DNA of 64,000 nt, taken from positions 1-64,000 of the forward strand of contig NZ_JALMUV010000034.1 in the NCBI RefSeq assembly GCF_023155275.1. The letters are read 5' to 3'. Positions 16,624-24,106 of this stretch are shown in pieces. The stretch's first letter is position 1. The number at the start of each line of letters is the position of its first letter. Both the position numbers and the translations under genes were made by a program. Origin of the DNA: Streptomyces rhizoryzae (GTDB lineage Bacteria > Actinomycetota > Actinomycetes > Streptomycetales > Streptomycetaceae). The notes beneath the pieces are model-generated. The model made no database searches, had not been told where the DNA came from, and saw only the letters and a program-made list of their open reading frames with translations.

Positions 16624-17369
16624 TACGTGAGGTTCGCTGCACTCCGCGACGCATCATCCATTGGTAGCCGCGGCCCTCCCACAGCTGATTGCGTGGAAGC
16701 CTGCTCCCAAAAGGCGACCCTCTGTCCGCAACACGGACAATGAGGCGTACTCTCAGGGTCGAATCGATAGGGGCCCTTCGTCATCATTCGGGCTTCGACT
16801 TCCTGGCGTTCCTTCGCGGTGCATAGCTTACCAAGCGCGGAGTGCATTCCCCTCAACAGAGAATCCCGCTCTCGGCGTCGTTCCTGTTCAAACCCGACTC
16901 TCCACCACTGCACTTCCGAGGGGTCAAAGCTGGTGCCGCAGTGTTTATTGACAACTGAAACGAGCTTGCCCAGATGGACGCCAAGGCGCTCTTCTTGCAA
17001 ACCATCCAGAAACGCCGCCAGAATATCTTCAGCCGCTGGAGGACGGTAGGACGGCGCATCAGATAGGTAGCAGGCGGCAGGGCAAATCCTTCGGAGGCGA
17101 ACCATCAGCCACCTCTGCTCCCTTGTCGGGCTGAGATAAGCACCGGCGCGCCGCCTTGTCGATGTGAAATAGGTGAACTCCACATCATGCATTTTTTCAG
17201 CCGCACGCTGCACATTCCGGATATCGCCGGTACTGGCATATCTGATGCCATACACAGAGTTGGCGATTTTTTGCCAACTGACATGAGCAGGGTACGGCTC
17301 ACTGGTAGTCGCCTCTTTGAGGCACTTCCTAATGGCGTCCTGAACTGGAGTGCTTCGACGCATGGCCAT
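16623..17369 (-). CDS. Unknown protein, possibly prophage-encoded
   Basis: From ATG 17369 the frame encodes 248 residues starting MAMRRSTPVQDAIRKCLKEA. It has a helical body and near the C-terminus HCPCCGQRV, a possible half zinc ribbon. I do not recognise the family. Base composition is lower in GC than its neighbours (for example around 17170-17290), which suggests foreign origin. The frame is open upstream to 17684, with GTG 17411 also possible. Its 3' end touches the terminase small-subunit remnant on the same strand, so it may be a surviving prophage gene from upstream of the packaging genes. Confidence 0.5.
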   Translation of the reverse strand: MAMRRSTPVQDAIRKCLKEATTSEPYPAHVSWQKIANSVYGIRYASTGDIRNVQRAAEKMHDVEFTYFTSTRRRAGAYLSPTREQRWLMVRLRRICPAACYLSDAPSYRPPAAEDILAAFLDGLQEERLGVHLGKLVSVVNKHCGTSFDPSEVQWWRVGFEQERRRERDSLLRGMHSALGKLCTAKERQEVEARMMTKGPYRFDPESTPHCPCCGQRVAFWEQASTQSAVGGPRLPMDDASRSAANLT

Positions 17370-17981
17370 GAACGATAGCGGACACGAGTCCGTTGAGATC
17401 CACCTTTTCACCCGAACGCATGAAAGTAACACTGTCACCTGAGCAAGAATGGCTACCGCCACATCCGGTGACCGCGCACTCACATCAGCGACATCTGCTC
17501 TCCGGTGCCGACCCTCTTCCTCGGAGGCACGTACGCGGGCGGCCCTTCCGGTGCATTGCGATGGGTCCCCAGCCACCAGGCGAACTGCCAGTTCCGGCAG
17601 GTGCGGTACCGGGCGCAGTGTCGCATCGCTGAGGATGCTGTCCTCGCCCCGTCCAGCGATGGGGCGAGCATTGCGGAGCTGCACGTAGAGGCCGGGGACG
17701 AGCGCCGGGCCCGCCCACTGTTCGCCGGGTGTGCGTTCTGGCGCCAGTTCCGGGTGGGGTAGAGCGCACAGCTATCAGGCCAGTGGCGGGTCGGAACTCA
17801 GCCCATTGGCAGTATGGGAACTGCGCTCAAGGCCCGGTCTCACCCGCCAATGGAGCACGCGAGGCTGTGGCCTGTAGTGGCGGGCGCGCTCGTGACGGCG
17901 CCCGCACCGGCCCGTTGGCCACGCCGCCCAAAGCAAGGCGGCCTTAGTGGATGGTTCGTGAGCATTTGACCGTGTCTTGTC
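17370..17981. other. Gene-poor region
   Basis: No convincing gene is seen on either strand. Short overlapping frames exist but none has a ribosome site, family signature or sensible composition. The stretch around 17870-17950 is GC-rich with short inverted repeats (GCCGCC...GGCGGC). It may contain further decayed mobile DNA that I cannot identify. Confidence 0.4.
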
Positions 17982-18458
17982 TTGAAGGGCGCTCATCAGC
18001 GGTTACTTCGAAAGGCGCTGTCCGGTGGGGCCGCAGGCGATACTCGTCTTGTGGACTGGTTGGAGCGAGCTCGGGCGGCGGAACAGCTTCAAGATTGGGA
18101 CGAGGCGATCGCGCTGGTAAGCGCCCACGCCGAATGTTTCTCCCACGATCCAGACATGCACGACAACCATCTGTGGCACATGGATCTGCTGGCCCGAGCG
18201 GAACGGATTCCAGAACTTACGGAGCGCGCCCTCACGGATAGCCACGCACGTCGAAGACTCAACAGATCGCTTCGAGAGCGGGGTATGGAGGCGGCGCTGC
18301 GTGACCGCGCCGAAGACGGCGACCGTGGCGCCCTGTACGTCCTTGTTCGACTGATGTGCGAGACGGGTCGGGTGCAAGAAGCTCAGAAGGTAGTTGCGGA
18401 CATCGGCCCGGAGGACCAGTACGCACGCCAGATTGTGGCCGGCGATTGCTGGACGTAG
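17982..18458 (+). CDS. Unknown helical, TPR-like protein, possibly cut by the IS
   Basis: The 158-residue product is highly charged and helical, with repeated short helix pairs such as WLERARAAEQLQDWDEAIAL and YVLVRLMCETGRVQEAQKVV, reminiscent of tetratricopeptide repeats. No specific family was recognised. The TTG start is weakly supported. The stop codon lies only eight bases before the stop of the oppositely oriented IS-encoded ORF at 18467, so the last residues may come from the IS end and the natural C-terminus may be lost. Confidence 0.5.
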   Translation: MKGAHQRLLRKALSGGAAGDTRLVDWLERARAAEQLQDWDEAIALVSAHAECFSHDPDMHDNHLWHMDLLARAERIPELTERALTDSHARRRLNRSLRERGMEAALRDRAEDGDRGALYVLVRLMCETGRVQEAQKVVADIGPEDQYARQIVAGDCWT

Positions 18459-18466
18459 GTGTCCGG

Positions 18467-18865
18467 CTACGGCTTTCTCGCGAAGTTGCCGGTGTCGGCC
18501 TCGGTGAGGAGGCCGAGTCTGACCAGGCGTTTCAGCTTGGCGCGGGTGCCTTCGACGTTCTTCGGCAGCAGTTCGTGGCCGAGGGCTTCGCAGACGTCCT
18601 TGGCCCGTAGCGGTCCGGTCGTCTGGTTGAAGGCGTCGAGGATGCGGGGGTAGTCCGGGTGTTCGGGCAGCTCCGGCGAGGATGCGGGGAGCCGGTCGGC
18701 GAGGCCGGTGACGGTCTTGCGGGTGATCGCGAGGTGCTCCAGGTGCGTCTCGGCCTCCCGCAGCCGGGTCTGCAGGTCGTCGATCTGTGCGCGGAGGTCG
18801 TCGGCCAGGGCCCGGGCGGCGTCTTTCTGGAGGTCCAGGGCTTCGAGCAGGGGCTGGAGGTTCAC
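18467..18865 (-). CDS. IS-encoded second protein, coiled coil plus winged-helix-like
   Basis: The GTG start (18865) overlaps the transposase stop as GTGA, so translation is probably coupled. The 132-residue protein has a heptad-rich N-terminal half (LLEALDLQKDAARALADDLR, then AQIDDLQTRLREAETHLEHL), likely a coiled coil. The C-terminal half (PDYPRILDAFNQTTGPLRAK, then DVCEALGHELLPKNVEGTRA) reads like a winged-helix domain. It could be a regulator or DNA-binding partner of the transposase. Its role is unknown to me. Confidence 0.65.
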   Translation of the reverse strand: MNLQPLLEALDLQKDAARALADDLRAQIDDLQTRLREAETHLEHLAITRKTVTGLADRLPASSPELPEHPDYPRILDAFNQTTGPLRAKDVCEALGHELLPKNVEGTRAKLKRLVRLGLLTEADTGNFARKP

Positions 18866-19710
18866 GCTGCCACCGTCTGCGTCGCGTGCCAGGTGGGGGC
18901 GTTCGCGCCGGTGAGGCGTCGGGTCATGACGTGGGTCATCGCCCAGTAGACGCGGGAGGCGGAGGAGGAGGGGCGGTGCTCGTAGTCGCGGACCAGGCGC
19001 CGGTGCAGTATCAGGATGCCGTAGGTCTGCTCGACTCTCCATCGCTTCGGCTGCGGCACGAACCCCTTGACCTGTGGGTCGCGTGCGACGATCTCGACAT
19101 CGATGCCCAGGCCGGCGCCGTGCGTGACGACCTGGTTCTTGAAGCCCTGGTCGGCCAGGGCTTTGCGGACGGTTCCGCCGGTGTGCTCGGCGACCTGGTC
19201 CAGCAGGAGGATGCCCGCGGTGTTGTCGTGGGTGTTCGCGGCGAGGACGACGACTGTGATGACCAGGCCGAGGACGTCCACGGCCAGGCCGCGCTTGCGG
19301 CCGGGCACCCGCTTGGCCGGATCGTGGCCGGTCGTGGCGGCGGGGACCCCGGCGGCCGCGTGGACACTCTGGGTGTCCAGGACCACCAGGGTCGGGTCCT
19401 CTAATCGGCGGGCGCGTTCACGGACCTGGCAGCGCAGGAGTTCATGGATGACCTGATCAGTGCCGTCGTCGCGCCATACGGCGAAGTAGTAGTAGGTCGC
19501 ACTCTTCTGGGGCAGGTCGTGCGGGAGGTAGGCCCACTGGCAGCCGGTCCGCCCCTGATAGAGGATCGCGTTCACGATCTCCCGCATGTCGTAGGCGCCC
19601 TGGTGGCCGCTGACCGAGCGGTGCCGGTTCTTCCACGCGGTGATCACTGGCTCGATCAACGACCACTGCTCGTCCGATAAGTCACTCGGGTACGGCTTGC
19701 GTTCACTCAC
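18862..19710 (-). CDS. IS5-family DDE transposase
   Basis: The intact 282-residue transposase starts MSERKPYPSDLSDEQWSLIE, the usual IS5-family opening (DUF4096-like domain). The catalytic DDE triad lies in VVLDTQSVHAAAG, the ADQGFKNQV segment and RRWRVEQTYGILILHRRLVR, where the Glu precedes the basic YREK-like helix. Nothing in the frame is broken, so the element may be active. Confidence 0.9.
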   Translation of the reverse strand: MSERKPYPSDLSDEQWSLIEPVITAWKNRHRSVSGHQGAYDMREIVNAILYQGRTGCQWAYLPHDLPQKSATYYYFAVWRDDGTDQVIHELLRCQVRERARRLEDPTLVVLDTQSVHAAAGVPAATTGHDPAKRVPGRKRGLAVDVLGLVITVVVLAANTHDNTAGILLLDQVAEHTGGTVRKALADQGFKNQVVTHGAGLGIDVEIVARDPQVKGFVPQPKRWRVEQTYGILILHRRLVRDYEHRPSSSASRVYWAMTHVMTRRLTGANAPTWHATQTVAA

Positions 19711-19968
19711 CCGATCACATCACCAGACCAGCACCCGTGGACCGGCGGATTTCGCCCTGCCGCCACACCATCAGGCGACAGCAGAACCACTCAAATAATC
19801 ACGAACCGCCCACTAAGAACATCGGACTCACTCATCTAGGCCCCAGATCGGTTGGTGAAACGCTCGTCAGCGTAGCGACCGCCTCCCTACGGTGTGACCG
19901 GTCGGCCGCACAGAGTGACTGTGTGGGTGACCCCTGACGGCCACCTCCGAGAACGTGGGGAGCAGATC

Positions 19969-20109
19969 ATGACCACACCATGGCCCGAACGCGCGGTGGA
20001 ACCGGCGGAGCGCAAGGGCGGGTCGCGCCTTTGCCGCACCGCGCCCCGGCCGCTGACCATCTGTCAGTTCGCCTCGGCAGCCCGCCGCGTGAAGGCGGCG
20101 CGCACATGA
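19969..20109 (+). CDS. Small protein of unknown function
   Basis: This 46-residue basic protein (MTTPWPERAVEPAERKGGSR...) has a GGGGAG site six bases before ATG 19969. Its stop overlaps the next start as ATGA. It begins a chain of small same-strand genes leading to the DUF6879 / HTH-DUF5753 pair. The family is unknown. Coding status rests on the ribosome site and the coupling. Confidence 0.45.
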   Translation: MTTPWPERAVEPAERKGGSRLCRTAPRPLTICQFASAARRVKAART

Positions 20110-20225
20110 GCGGAGCGCCGGACGACGTCAGCAGGAAGAACGCCGAGAAGAACCAGCAGTCCTCCCACGGGAAGAACGGCGGCAAGCGGACGGACGGCCA
20201 GGGGCGCCCGTGCACCGCTTGCTAG
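20106..20225 (+). CDS. Very small hydrophilic protein
   Basis: A 39-residue, Lys/Asn/Gly-rich peptide (MSGAPDDVSRKNAEKNQQSS...) ending in CTAC. Its ATG overlaps the previous stop (ATGA), so it would be translated by coupling. It is too short for family assignment. Confidence 0.4.
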   Translation: MSGAPDDVSRKNAEKNQQSSHGKNGGKRTDGQGRPCTAC

Positions 20226-20479
20226 CCCGCCTCGTCGCCGACCGGCTCGCGGCCCTGCCGGCTTCCGCCGCCGAAGCGGACGACGGGCCCGTCAGCTGCC
20301 CGTTCGGCCGGCACGCCATGGAACGGCTCGGCCCGGCGGTGTGGACCTGCGAGAACGACGGCGTCACGCTGATCGCCCGCGCCTCGGGTCGTCCGCAACG
20401 TGAGTTCGCCCTTGACGCCGCCTTCCGGCGGGGCAATTGTCGTGCAACAAGCCGCAGCCCGCTCGAACGGGAGAAGACC

Positions 20480-20734
20480 ATGTCATTACTGTTCTTCGGC
20501 AAGGACCCCGACTCGGATGATGAACACTGCCCTTCCGCATGGGTGGACGAGGCAACCGCGGACCTCGTCCTCCAGGGTTGGAAGAGCGATGACGCCACCC
20601 AGGCGGAGTGCTTGAACTTCGGGTCCCTCCCGGACACCGAGGCTGTGATCCGTATCCCGGCACGCATGGTGCCGCAGCTCCGGAAGGCATGCGATGCCGC
20701 AGAACGCGCAGCAGGCACATCCGACATTCGCTGA
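20480..20734 (+). CDS. Small conserved-type protein upstream of the DUF6879 gene
   Basis: The 84-residue acidic protein begins MSLLFFGKDPDSDDEHCPSA and contains WVDEATADLVLQGWKSDDAT and a PDTEAVIRIPARM segment. I recall similar short proteins next to Scr1-type regulator genes in Streptomyces; the function is unknown. GGGAGAAG precedes ATG 20480. The same frame is open back to GTG 20210 and would add 90 residues, including a CPFGRHAMERL and VWTCENDG segment. That extension may be a separate or fused protein. The end overlaps the next gene by 41 bases. Confidence 0.6.
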   Translation: MSLLFFGKDPDSDDEHCPSAWVDEATADLVLQGWKSDDATQAECLNFGSLPDTEAVIRIPARMVPQLRKACDAAERAAGTSDIR

Positions 20735-21221
20735 GGTCCTCAAGGACACCGAACGCTCCGCGGTGCACCTCGAATCGCGGGACACGTATTTCGACAATGA
20801 GCGGCTCGCAGCCTGGCGACGAGGTGAACGCGTCAATTGGGACGACCGTGCGTCATGGTGGCGTCCCTTCCACGAATCCATCGCCACCGCTGTCGCACGA
20901 GGAGTCGTCGTCCGCCGACTCCGTGTCGTGAGCGAGCCGGCCTCGGAATACATCCGGTGGGAGCACCACGTCACCCGTGCCAACACGGAAGCCGGAGAAC
21001 TGGTTCGCTGGCTCCCTCGTCGACGCGCGACAAACTTGGCTGTGCCCGCCAACGACTACTGGCTCTTCGACGATCGGCTGGCCCGCGTCCATCACTTCGC
21101 CGGAGACGGCTCGCTTGTGGAGGACGAGTTCAACTCGGCGCCGGCCACAGTCACATTCCTGAGCGAAGCGTTCGAAGCCCTGTGGGAGCACGGCATCCCA
21201 CACGAGGAATACCAGGTATAG
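20694..21221 (+). CDS. DUF6879-family protein (partner of Scr1-type regulator)
   Basis: The 175-residue protein (TFAEVLKDTERSAVHLESRD...) has the features of DUF6879: an N-terminal helix followed by a WWRPFHESIATAVARGVVVR segment and, later, NDYWLFDDRLARVHHFAGDG. In Streptomyces this family is found immediately upstream of HTH-DUF5753 genes, as here. It probably takes the place of DUF397 as a small partner of the regulator, in an arrangement likened to toxin-antitoxin pairs. That interaction is inferred. Confidence 0.75.
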   Translation: MPQNAQQAHPTFAEVLKDTERSAVHLESRDTYFDNERLAAWRRGERVNWDDRASWWRPFHESIATAVARGVVVRRLRVVSEPASEYIRWEHHVTRANTEAGELVRWLPRRRATNLAVPANDYWLFDDRLARVHHFAGDGSLVEDEFNSAPATVTFLSEAFEALWEHGIPHEEYQV

Positions 21222-21247
21222 CCACGTCACACCAAGTCGGTCAGAAC

Positions 21248-22096
21248 GTGCCGTCGTCCCCTTCTTCCAGTGCCCAGGCCGCTCGCGAATCCGTCGCGGA
21301 GCGGCTGAAGGAACTGCGCCTGGACGCAGAGCTGACGACCCAAGAACTGGCTGACCGGTGCGGATGGCACAAGGCGAAAACGTCGCGCATCGAGAACGCC
21401 AAGACGATGCCGTCCCAGGCCGACATCACCGCCTGGTGCCGGGCCTGCAACGTTGCCGAGCACGCGCAGGACCTCATCGCGGCGTCACGCTCGGCTGACT
21501 CGATGTACGTCGAATGGCGACGCCTGCAACGCACCGGCTTGCGACGCCTCCAAGAAGCAGGCGTTCCCCTGTATCAGCGCACCGCCCGGTTTCGCATCTA
21601 CTGTTCCCGGCTCATTCCCGGACTCCTGCAAACAGAGGGTTACGCCAGAGCCCTCCTCGCCACCATCGCGAGCTTCCGCGGCCTACCTGATGACTCGGCA
21701 CGCGCCGCCGCAGCTCGCGTTGACCGCTCGCGCGTCATCCGAGACGGGCATCGCCGCGTCGTCCTGGTGGTGGAAGAGGACGTCCTCTTCCACCGTGTTG
21801 CCGATAACGCCGAGATGGCCGCCCAACTCGGCTATCTGCTCGCCGCCATGTCGTACCCGGCCGTCTCCCTGGGGATCATCCCGAGATCCGTCCGCCGGGA
21901 CATGTGGGGCACGGAGACATTTACGGTGTTCGACGACAATCGCGTGCACGTTGAACTCCTGACAGCCAAGGTTACGGTGACAACGCCCAGCGAAGTGACG
22001 CTCTACCTCGCTGCGTTCGAGCGCCTGCGCCGCATGGCCGTTTACGGAGCCGAAGCGAGAACCCTGATCACCGGCGCCCTTGACTCTCTCGGATAA
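21248..22096 (+). CDS. Scr1-type XRE regulator with DUF5753 domain
   Basis: The 282-residue protein has an N-terminal XRE helix-turn-helix (about residues 14-70: ERLKELRLDAELTTQELADR, then KAKTSRIENAKTMPS). A C-terminal DUF5753 domain follows (about 95-275, with YQRTARFRIYCSRLIPGLLQ and VLVVEEDVLFHRV). Such proteins (the WhiJ/Scr1 group) regulate development or antibiotic genes in Streptomyces together with small DUF397- or DUF6879-type partners. GTG 21248 is used; the ribosome site is weak. The gene starts 26 bases after the DUF6879 gene. Confidence 0.85.
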   Translation: MPSSPSSSAQAARESVAERLKELRLDAELTTQELADRCGWHKAKTSRIENAKTMPSQADITAWCRACNVAEHAQDLIAASRSADSMYVEWRRLQRTGLRRLQEAGVPLYQRTARFRIYCSRLIPGLLQTEGYARALLATIASFRGLPDDSARAAAARVDRSRVIRDGHRRVVLVVEEDVLFHRVADNAEMAAQLGYLLAAMSYPAVSLGIIPRSVRRDMWGTETFTVFDDNRVHVELLTAKVTVTTPSEVTLYLAAFERLRRMAVYGAEARTLITGALDSLG

Positions 22097-22190
22097 CTCA
22101 CGTGCAACAGACTGCAACGGAGTGGCCCACCTCACAACATCATCCCTAGCGTGGAGTCACCCGTACGACGTGACCAACCGCGGAGATGGC

Positions 22191-22400
22191 ATGACAACCC
22201 CACCCCGGTACAGCGCCGACCCCGTCGAGCTCGACCTGGATCGCTGGCTTCTGGAAGGGGCGCCCGTTCCCGGGTGCGCTTCCTGCGCGACGCGGGCCGT
22301 GAAACGCGACGCGGCGGCCGAGGCCGGCGACTGGAAGGCCGCGTGCGCTGCCGCCCGCGGGATCCGGAATCACCGCCATGGGCACCGGGAGACGGTATGA
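22191..22400 (+). CDS. Cys-rich small protein, first gene of cassette A
   Basis: The 69-residue protein carries CASC at residues 29-32, Cys52 and the HRH at 61-63, separated by the helix RAVKRDAAAEAGDWKAA. The pattern CxxC-x19-C-x8-HxH could bind zinc. It matches the protein encoded at 38511 in spacing and in VxGCxxCxxxAxxR and AGD residues. GGAG precedes ATG 22191. Its stop overlaps the next start as ATGA. A TGCAAC direct repeat lies about 80 bases upstream. Function unknown. Confidence 0.65.
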   Translation: MTTPPRYSADPVELDLDRWLLEGAPVPGCASCATRAVKRDAAAEAGDWKAACAAARGIRNHRHGHRETV

Positions 22401-22570
22401 CCGGCCCGATGCCCGAGCAGGCCGGCGGGGACGAGGCCGAACCCGCCGCCACCCCGGTGTGGGGCACGTCCGGGACCACATCGATTCCCCCGGGCCGACC
22501 GGTTCCCGCATGTCGCGGCCACTGCGCGGTCTGCCGGGCCAAGCGGCGGCAGTGGGCGCCCGAGCCCTGA
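22397..22570 (+). CDS. Cys-rich small protein, second gene of cassette A
   Basis: The 57-residue protein ends with PPGRPVPACRGHCAVCRAKR then RQWAPEP. The same motif, PPGxPVPxCxxxCAVCRxKxR then QxAPx, is present in the protein encoded at 38702. The three cysteines could form part of a metal site. It is coupled to the upstream gene by ATGA. The N-terminal half is acidic and probably disordered. No function is known to me. Confidence 0.65.
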   Translation: MTGPMPEQAGGDEAEPAATPVWGTSGTTSIPPGRPVPACRGHCAVCRAKRRQWAPEP

Positions 22571-22722
22571 GGGCCGGCGTATGAGACCCCCGCCCCGGCG
22601 GCGGAAACCTGGACAGTCGAGCAGCCGGGGCGGGTGACCCGACCGCAGAAACCCTGCGGACCCTCGGGCCGTGCCGTCGACGGTACGGCGGTACGGCCCC
22701 TCACGAAAGAGGAGGTTGACAG

Positions 22723-22917
22723 ATGAGCACGGTAGCGGTGGAGACGTTCGGGACGCGCACTCCCGACGCCGAAGGCTGGCGCGGCGTCCCGTTCCGGCAC
22801 CCCCGGGATCTGGACGTCGTCGCCGAGGACGACGGCGGGAAGCACGACGGCGGGCCCATGCCCCCGGAGGCGCCCCGGGGCCCCGCCCCGCAGCCCGGCG
22901 ACGGGGACCGGAAATAG
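22723..22917 (+). CDS. Small Pro/Gly-rich protein of unknown function
   Basis: A 64-residue protein (MSTVAVETFGTRTPDAEGWR...) with a disordered, Pro/Gly/Asp-rich C-terminus. AGAGGAGG before ATG 22723 is among the best ribosome sites in the region, which supports translation. No cysteine pattern or known family. It ends the small-gene island and converges with the MerR gene. Confidence 0.5.
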   Translation: MSTVAVETFGTRTPDAEGWRGVPFRHPRDLDVVAEDDGGKHDGGPMPPEAPRGPAPQPGDGDRK

Positions 22918-23070
22918 GCGGCTGACGGCCGCGGAGGAGTGAGCCCGCCGGCCCCGTTCGCGCGCTGCACCGTGGCGCACGGACGGGGCTGTCGGGCGTT
23001 TCGGGCATCGGTCCGCTACGTCGTGGTGGGGGGAACACCGTCGACGTCGTGGTGCGGGCACAGGTGGGAA

Positions 23071-23928
23071 CTACTCCGGGCCGGGGCCCGCCCCCGGTTC
23101 CCTGCCCGCCGCCCCCGGCTCCGCAGCCGCGTCGTCCGCGCGCCCCGTCCCGTTCAGCAAGTCGTCCAGTTCCCTGCGGATGCGGCGGTCCATGGCCATG
23201 GAGAGTTCGGCCTCCACCACGCCCTTGGCGAGGGGGCGGAGGTTCTCGACGGCCTCGGTGGCGCGCGGGAGGTCCTTGAGGGTGGGGAAGAGGTGGGTGC
23301 GGATGAGGGTGGTGAGGATGTCCGCGAGGGCGTCGGCGTGCGCGCGGACCTCGGCGCCGGCCTCCAGGACCGCGGCGAGCGGGATGCCCTCGGCGACCAG
23401 GCTGGTGGAGGCGTCCAGCAGCCGGCGGCTGATGTGCACGAACTCGTCGCCGTCCACGGCGAGGTAACCCAGCGCCAGTGAGGCGGAGAGGTTCTCCGGG
23501 GTGACCTCGCCGCGGAAGTGGTCGGCCAGCTCCTCGGGGGTCAGCCGGACCGGGGTCTCCTCGGACCAGGGGGTCAGCAGCGGGCTGGGCAGGCCGAGGA
23601 GTTCGCCGACGTCCCGGCCGGTCTCGAAGGCGGTGAGGAGTTCGGCGATCCCGCCGAGGGTGTGGCCGCGCTCCAGGAGGGCGGCGATGGTCCGCAGCCG
23701 GGCCAGGTGGTGCTCGTTGTACCAGGCGATCCGGCCCTCCCGGCGGGGCGGCGGGATCAGCTTGCGCTCGCGGTAGAAGCGCAGGGTGCGGACCGTGATC
23801 CCGGCCTCCCTGGCCAGCTCGGCCATCCGGAACTCGCGCGTCTTGGGGGCGCGGTCCGCCGCCGCGTCCGCGGTGCGCGGGGGCCGGTCCGCCTGCTCGG
23901 GGGTGTTCGCTGCCGCCTGGTCTGCCAC
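23071..23928 (-). CDS. MerR-family transcriptional regulator
   Basis: The 285-residue protein has an Ala-rich N-terminal tail, then a MerR DNA-binding domain from about residue 34 (FRMAELAREAGITVRTLRFY, then RERKLIPPPRREGRIAWYNE). A large C-terminal helical domain without the Cys residues of metal sensors follows, so it probably senses an organic ligand. It is divergent from the monooxygenase operon at 24107 across 178 bases and is the obvious candidate regulator of it. Confidence 0.85.
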   Translation of the reverse strand: MADQAAANTPEQADRPPRTADAAADRAPKTREFRMAELAREAGITVRTLRFYRERKLIPPPRREGRIAWYNEHHLARLRTIAALLERGHTLGGIAELLTAFETGRDVGELLGLPSPLLTPWSEETPVRLTPEELADHFRGEVTPENLSASLALGYLAVDGDEFVHISRRLLDASTSLVAEGIPLAAVLEAGAEVRAHADALADILTTLIRTHLFPTLKDLPRATEAVENLRPLAKGVVEAELSMAMDRRIRRELDDLLNGTGRADDAAAEPGAAGREPGAGPGPE

Positions 23929-24001
23929 GGGCCCAGCCTATGCGGGGCGGGGCGGCCCGGGCCGGGGCGTGACCGCCGGTAACTTCCTGCCGCCGCACCC
24001 C

Positions 24002-24013
24002 TACCGCTCGGTA
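24002..24013. promoter_or_regulatory. Palindrome TACCG-CT-CGGTA, candidate operator
   Basis: A perfect palindrome with 5-base arms lies in the intergenic region between the divergent MerR gene and the monooxygenase operon. Position suggests an operator for one or both, but no consensus for this MerR subgroup is known to me. Confidence 0.35.
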
Positions 24014-24106
24014 CGTCAGGTGTCCTACGCTCCCAGCAGGACAACCGTGCCAGTGATTGCTGGCGCGATTGGACGATGATGGCGTACCGACTCGGGAGGT
24101 GGCGGC

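Larger units (their letters stand above)
18459..19760 (-). mobile_element. IS5-family insertion sequence (approximate limits)
   Basis: The element contains a DDE transposase gene (18862-19710) and a coupled downstream ORF (18467-18865) on the minus strand. I could not find convincing terminal inverted repeats or a target duplication by eye, so the limits are estimates from the ORFs. The left end must be near or inside the end of the gene at 17982. Confidence 0.6.

Noticed and set aside
18420..19830. Terminal inverted repeats of the IS5-family element
   Set aside because: Several partial matches between the left and right flanks were compared, but none was long or exact enough to define the ends.
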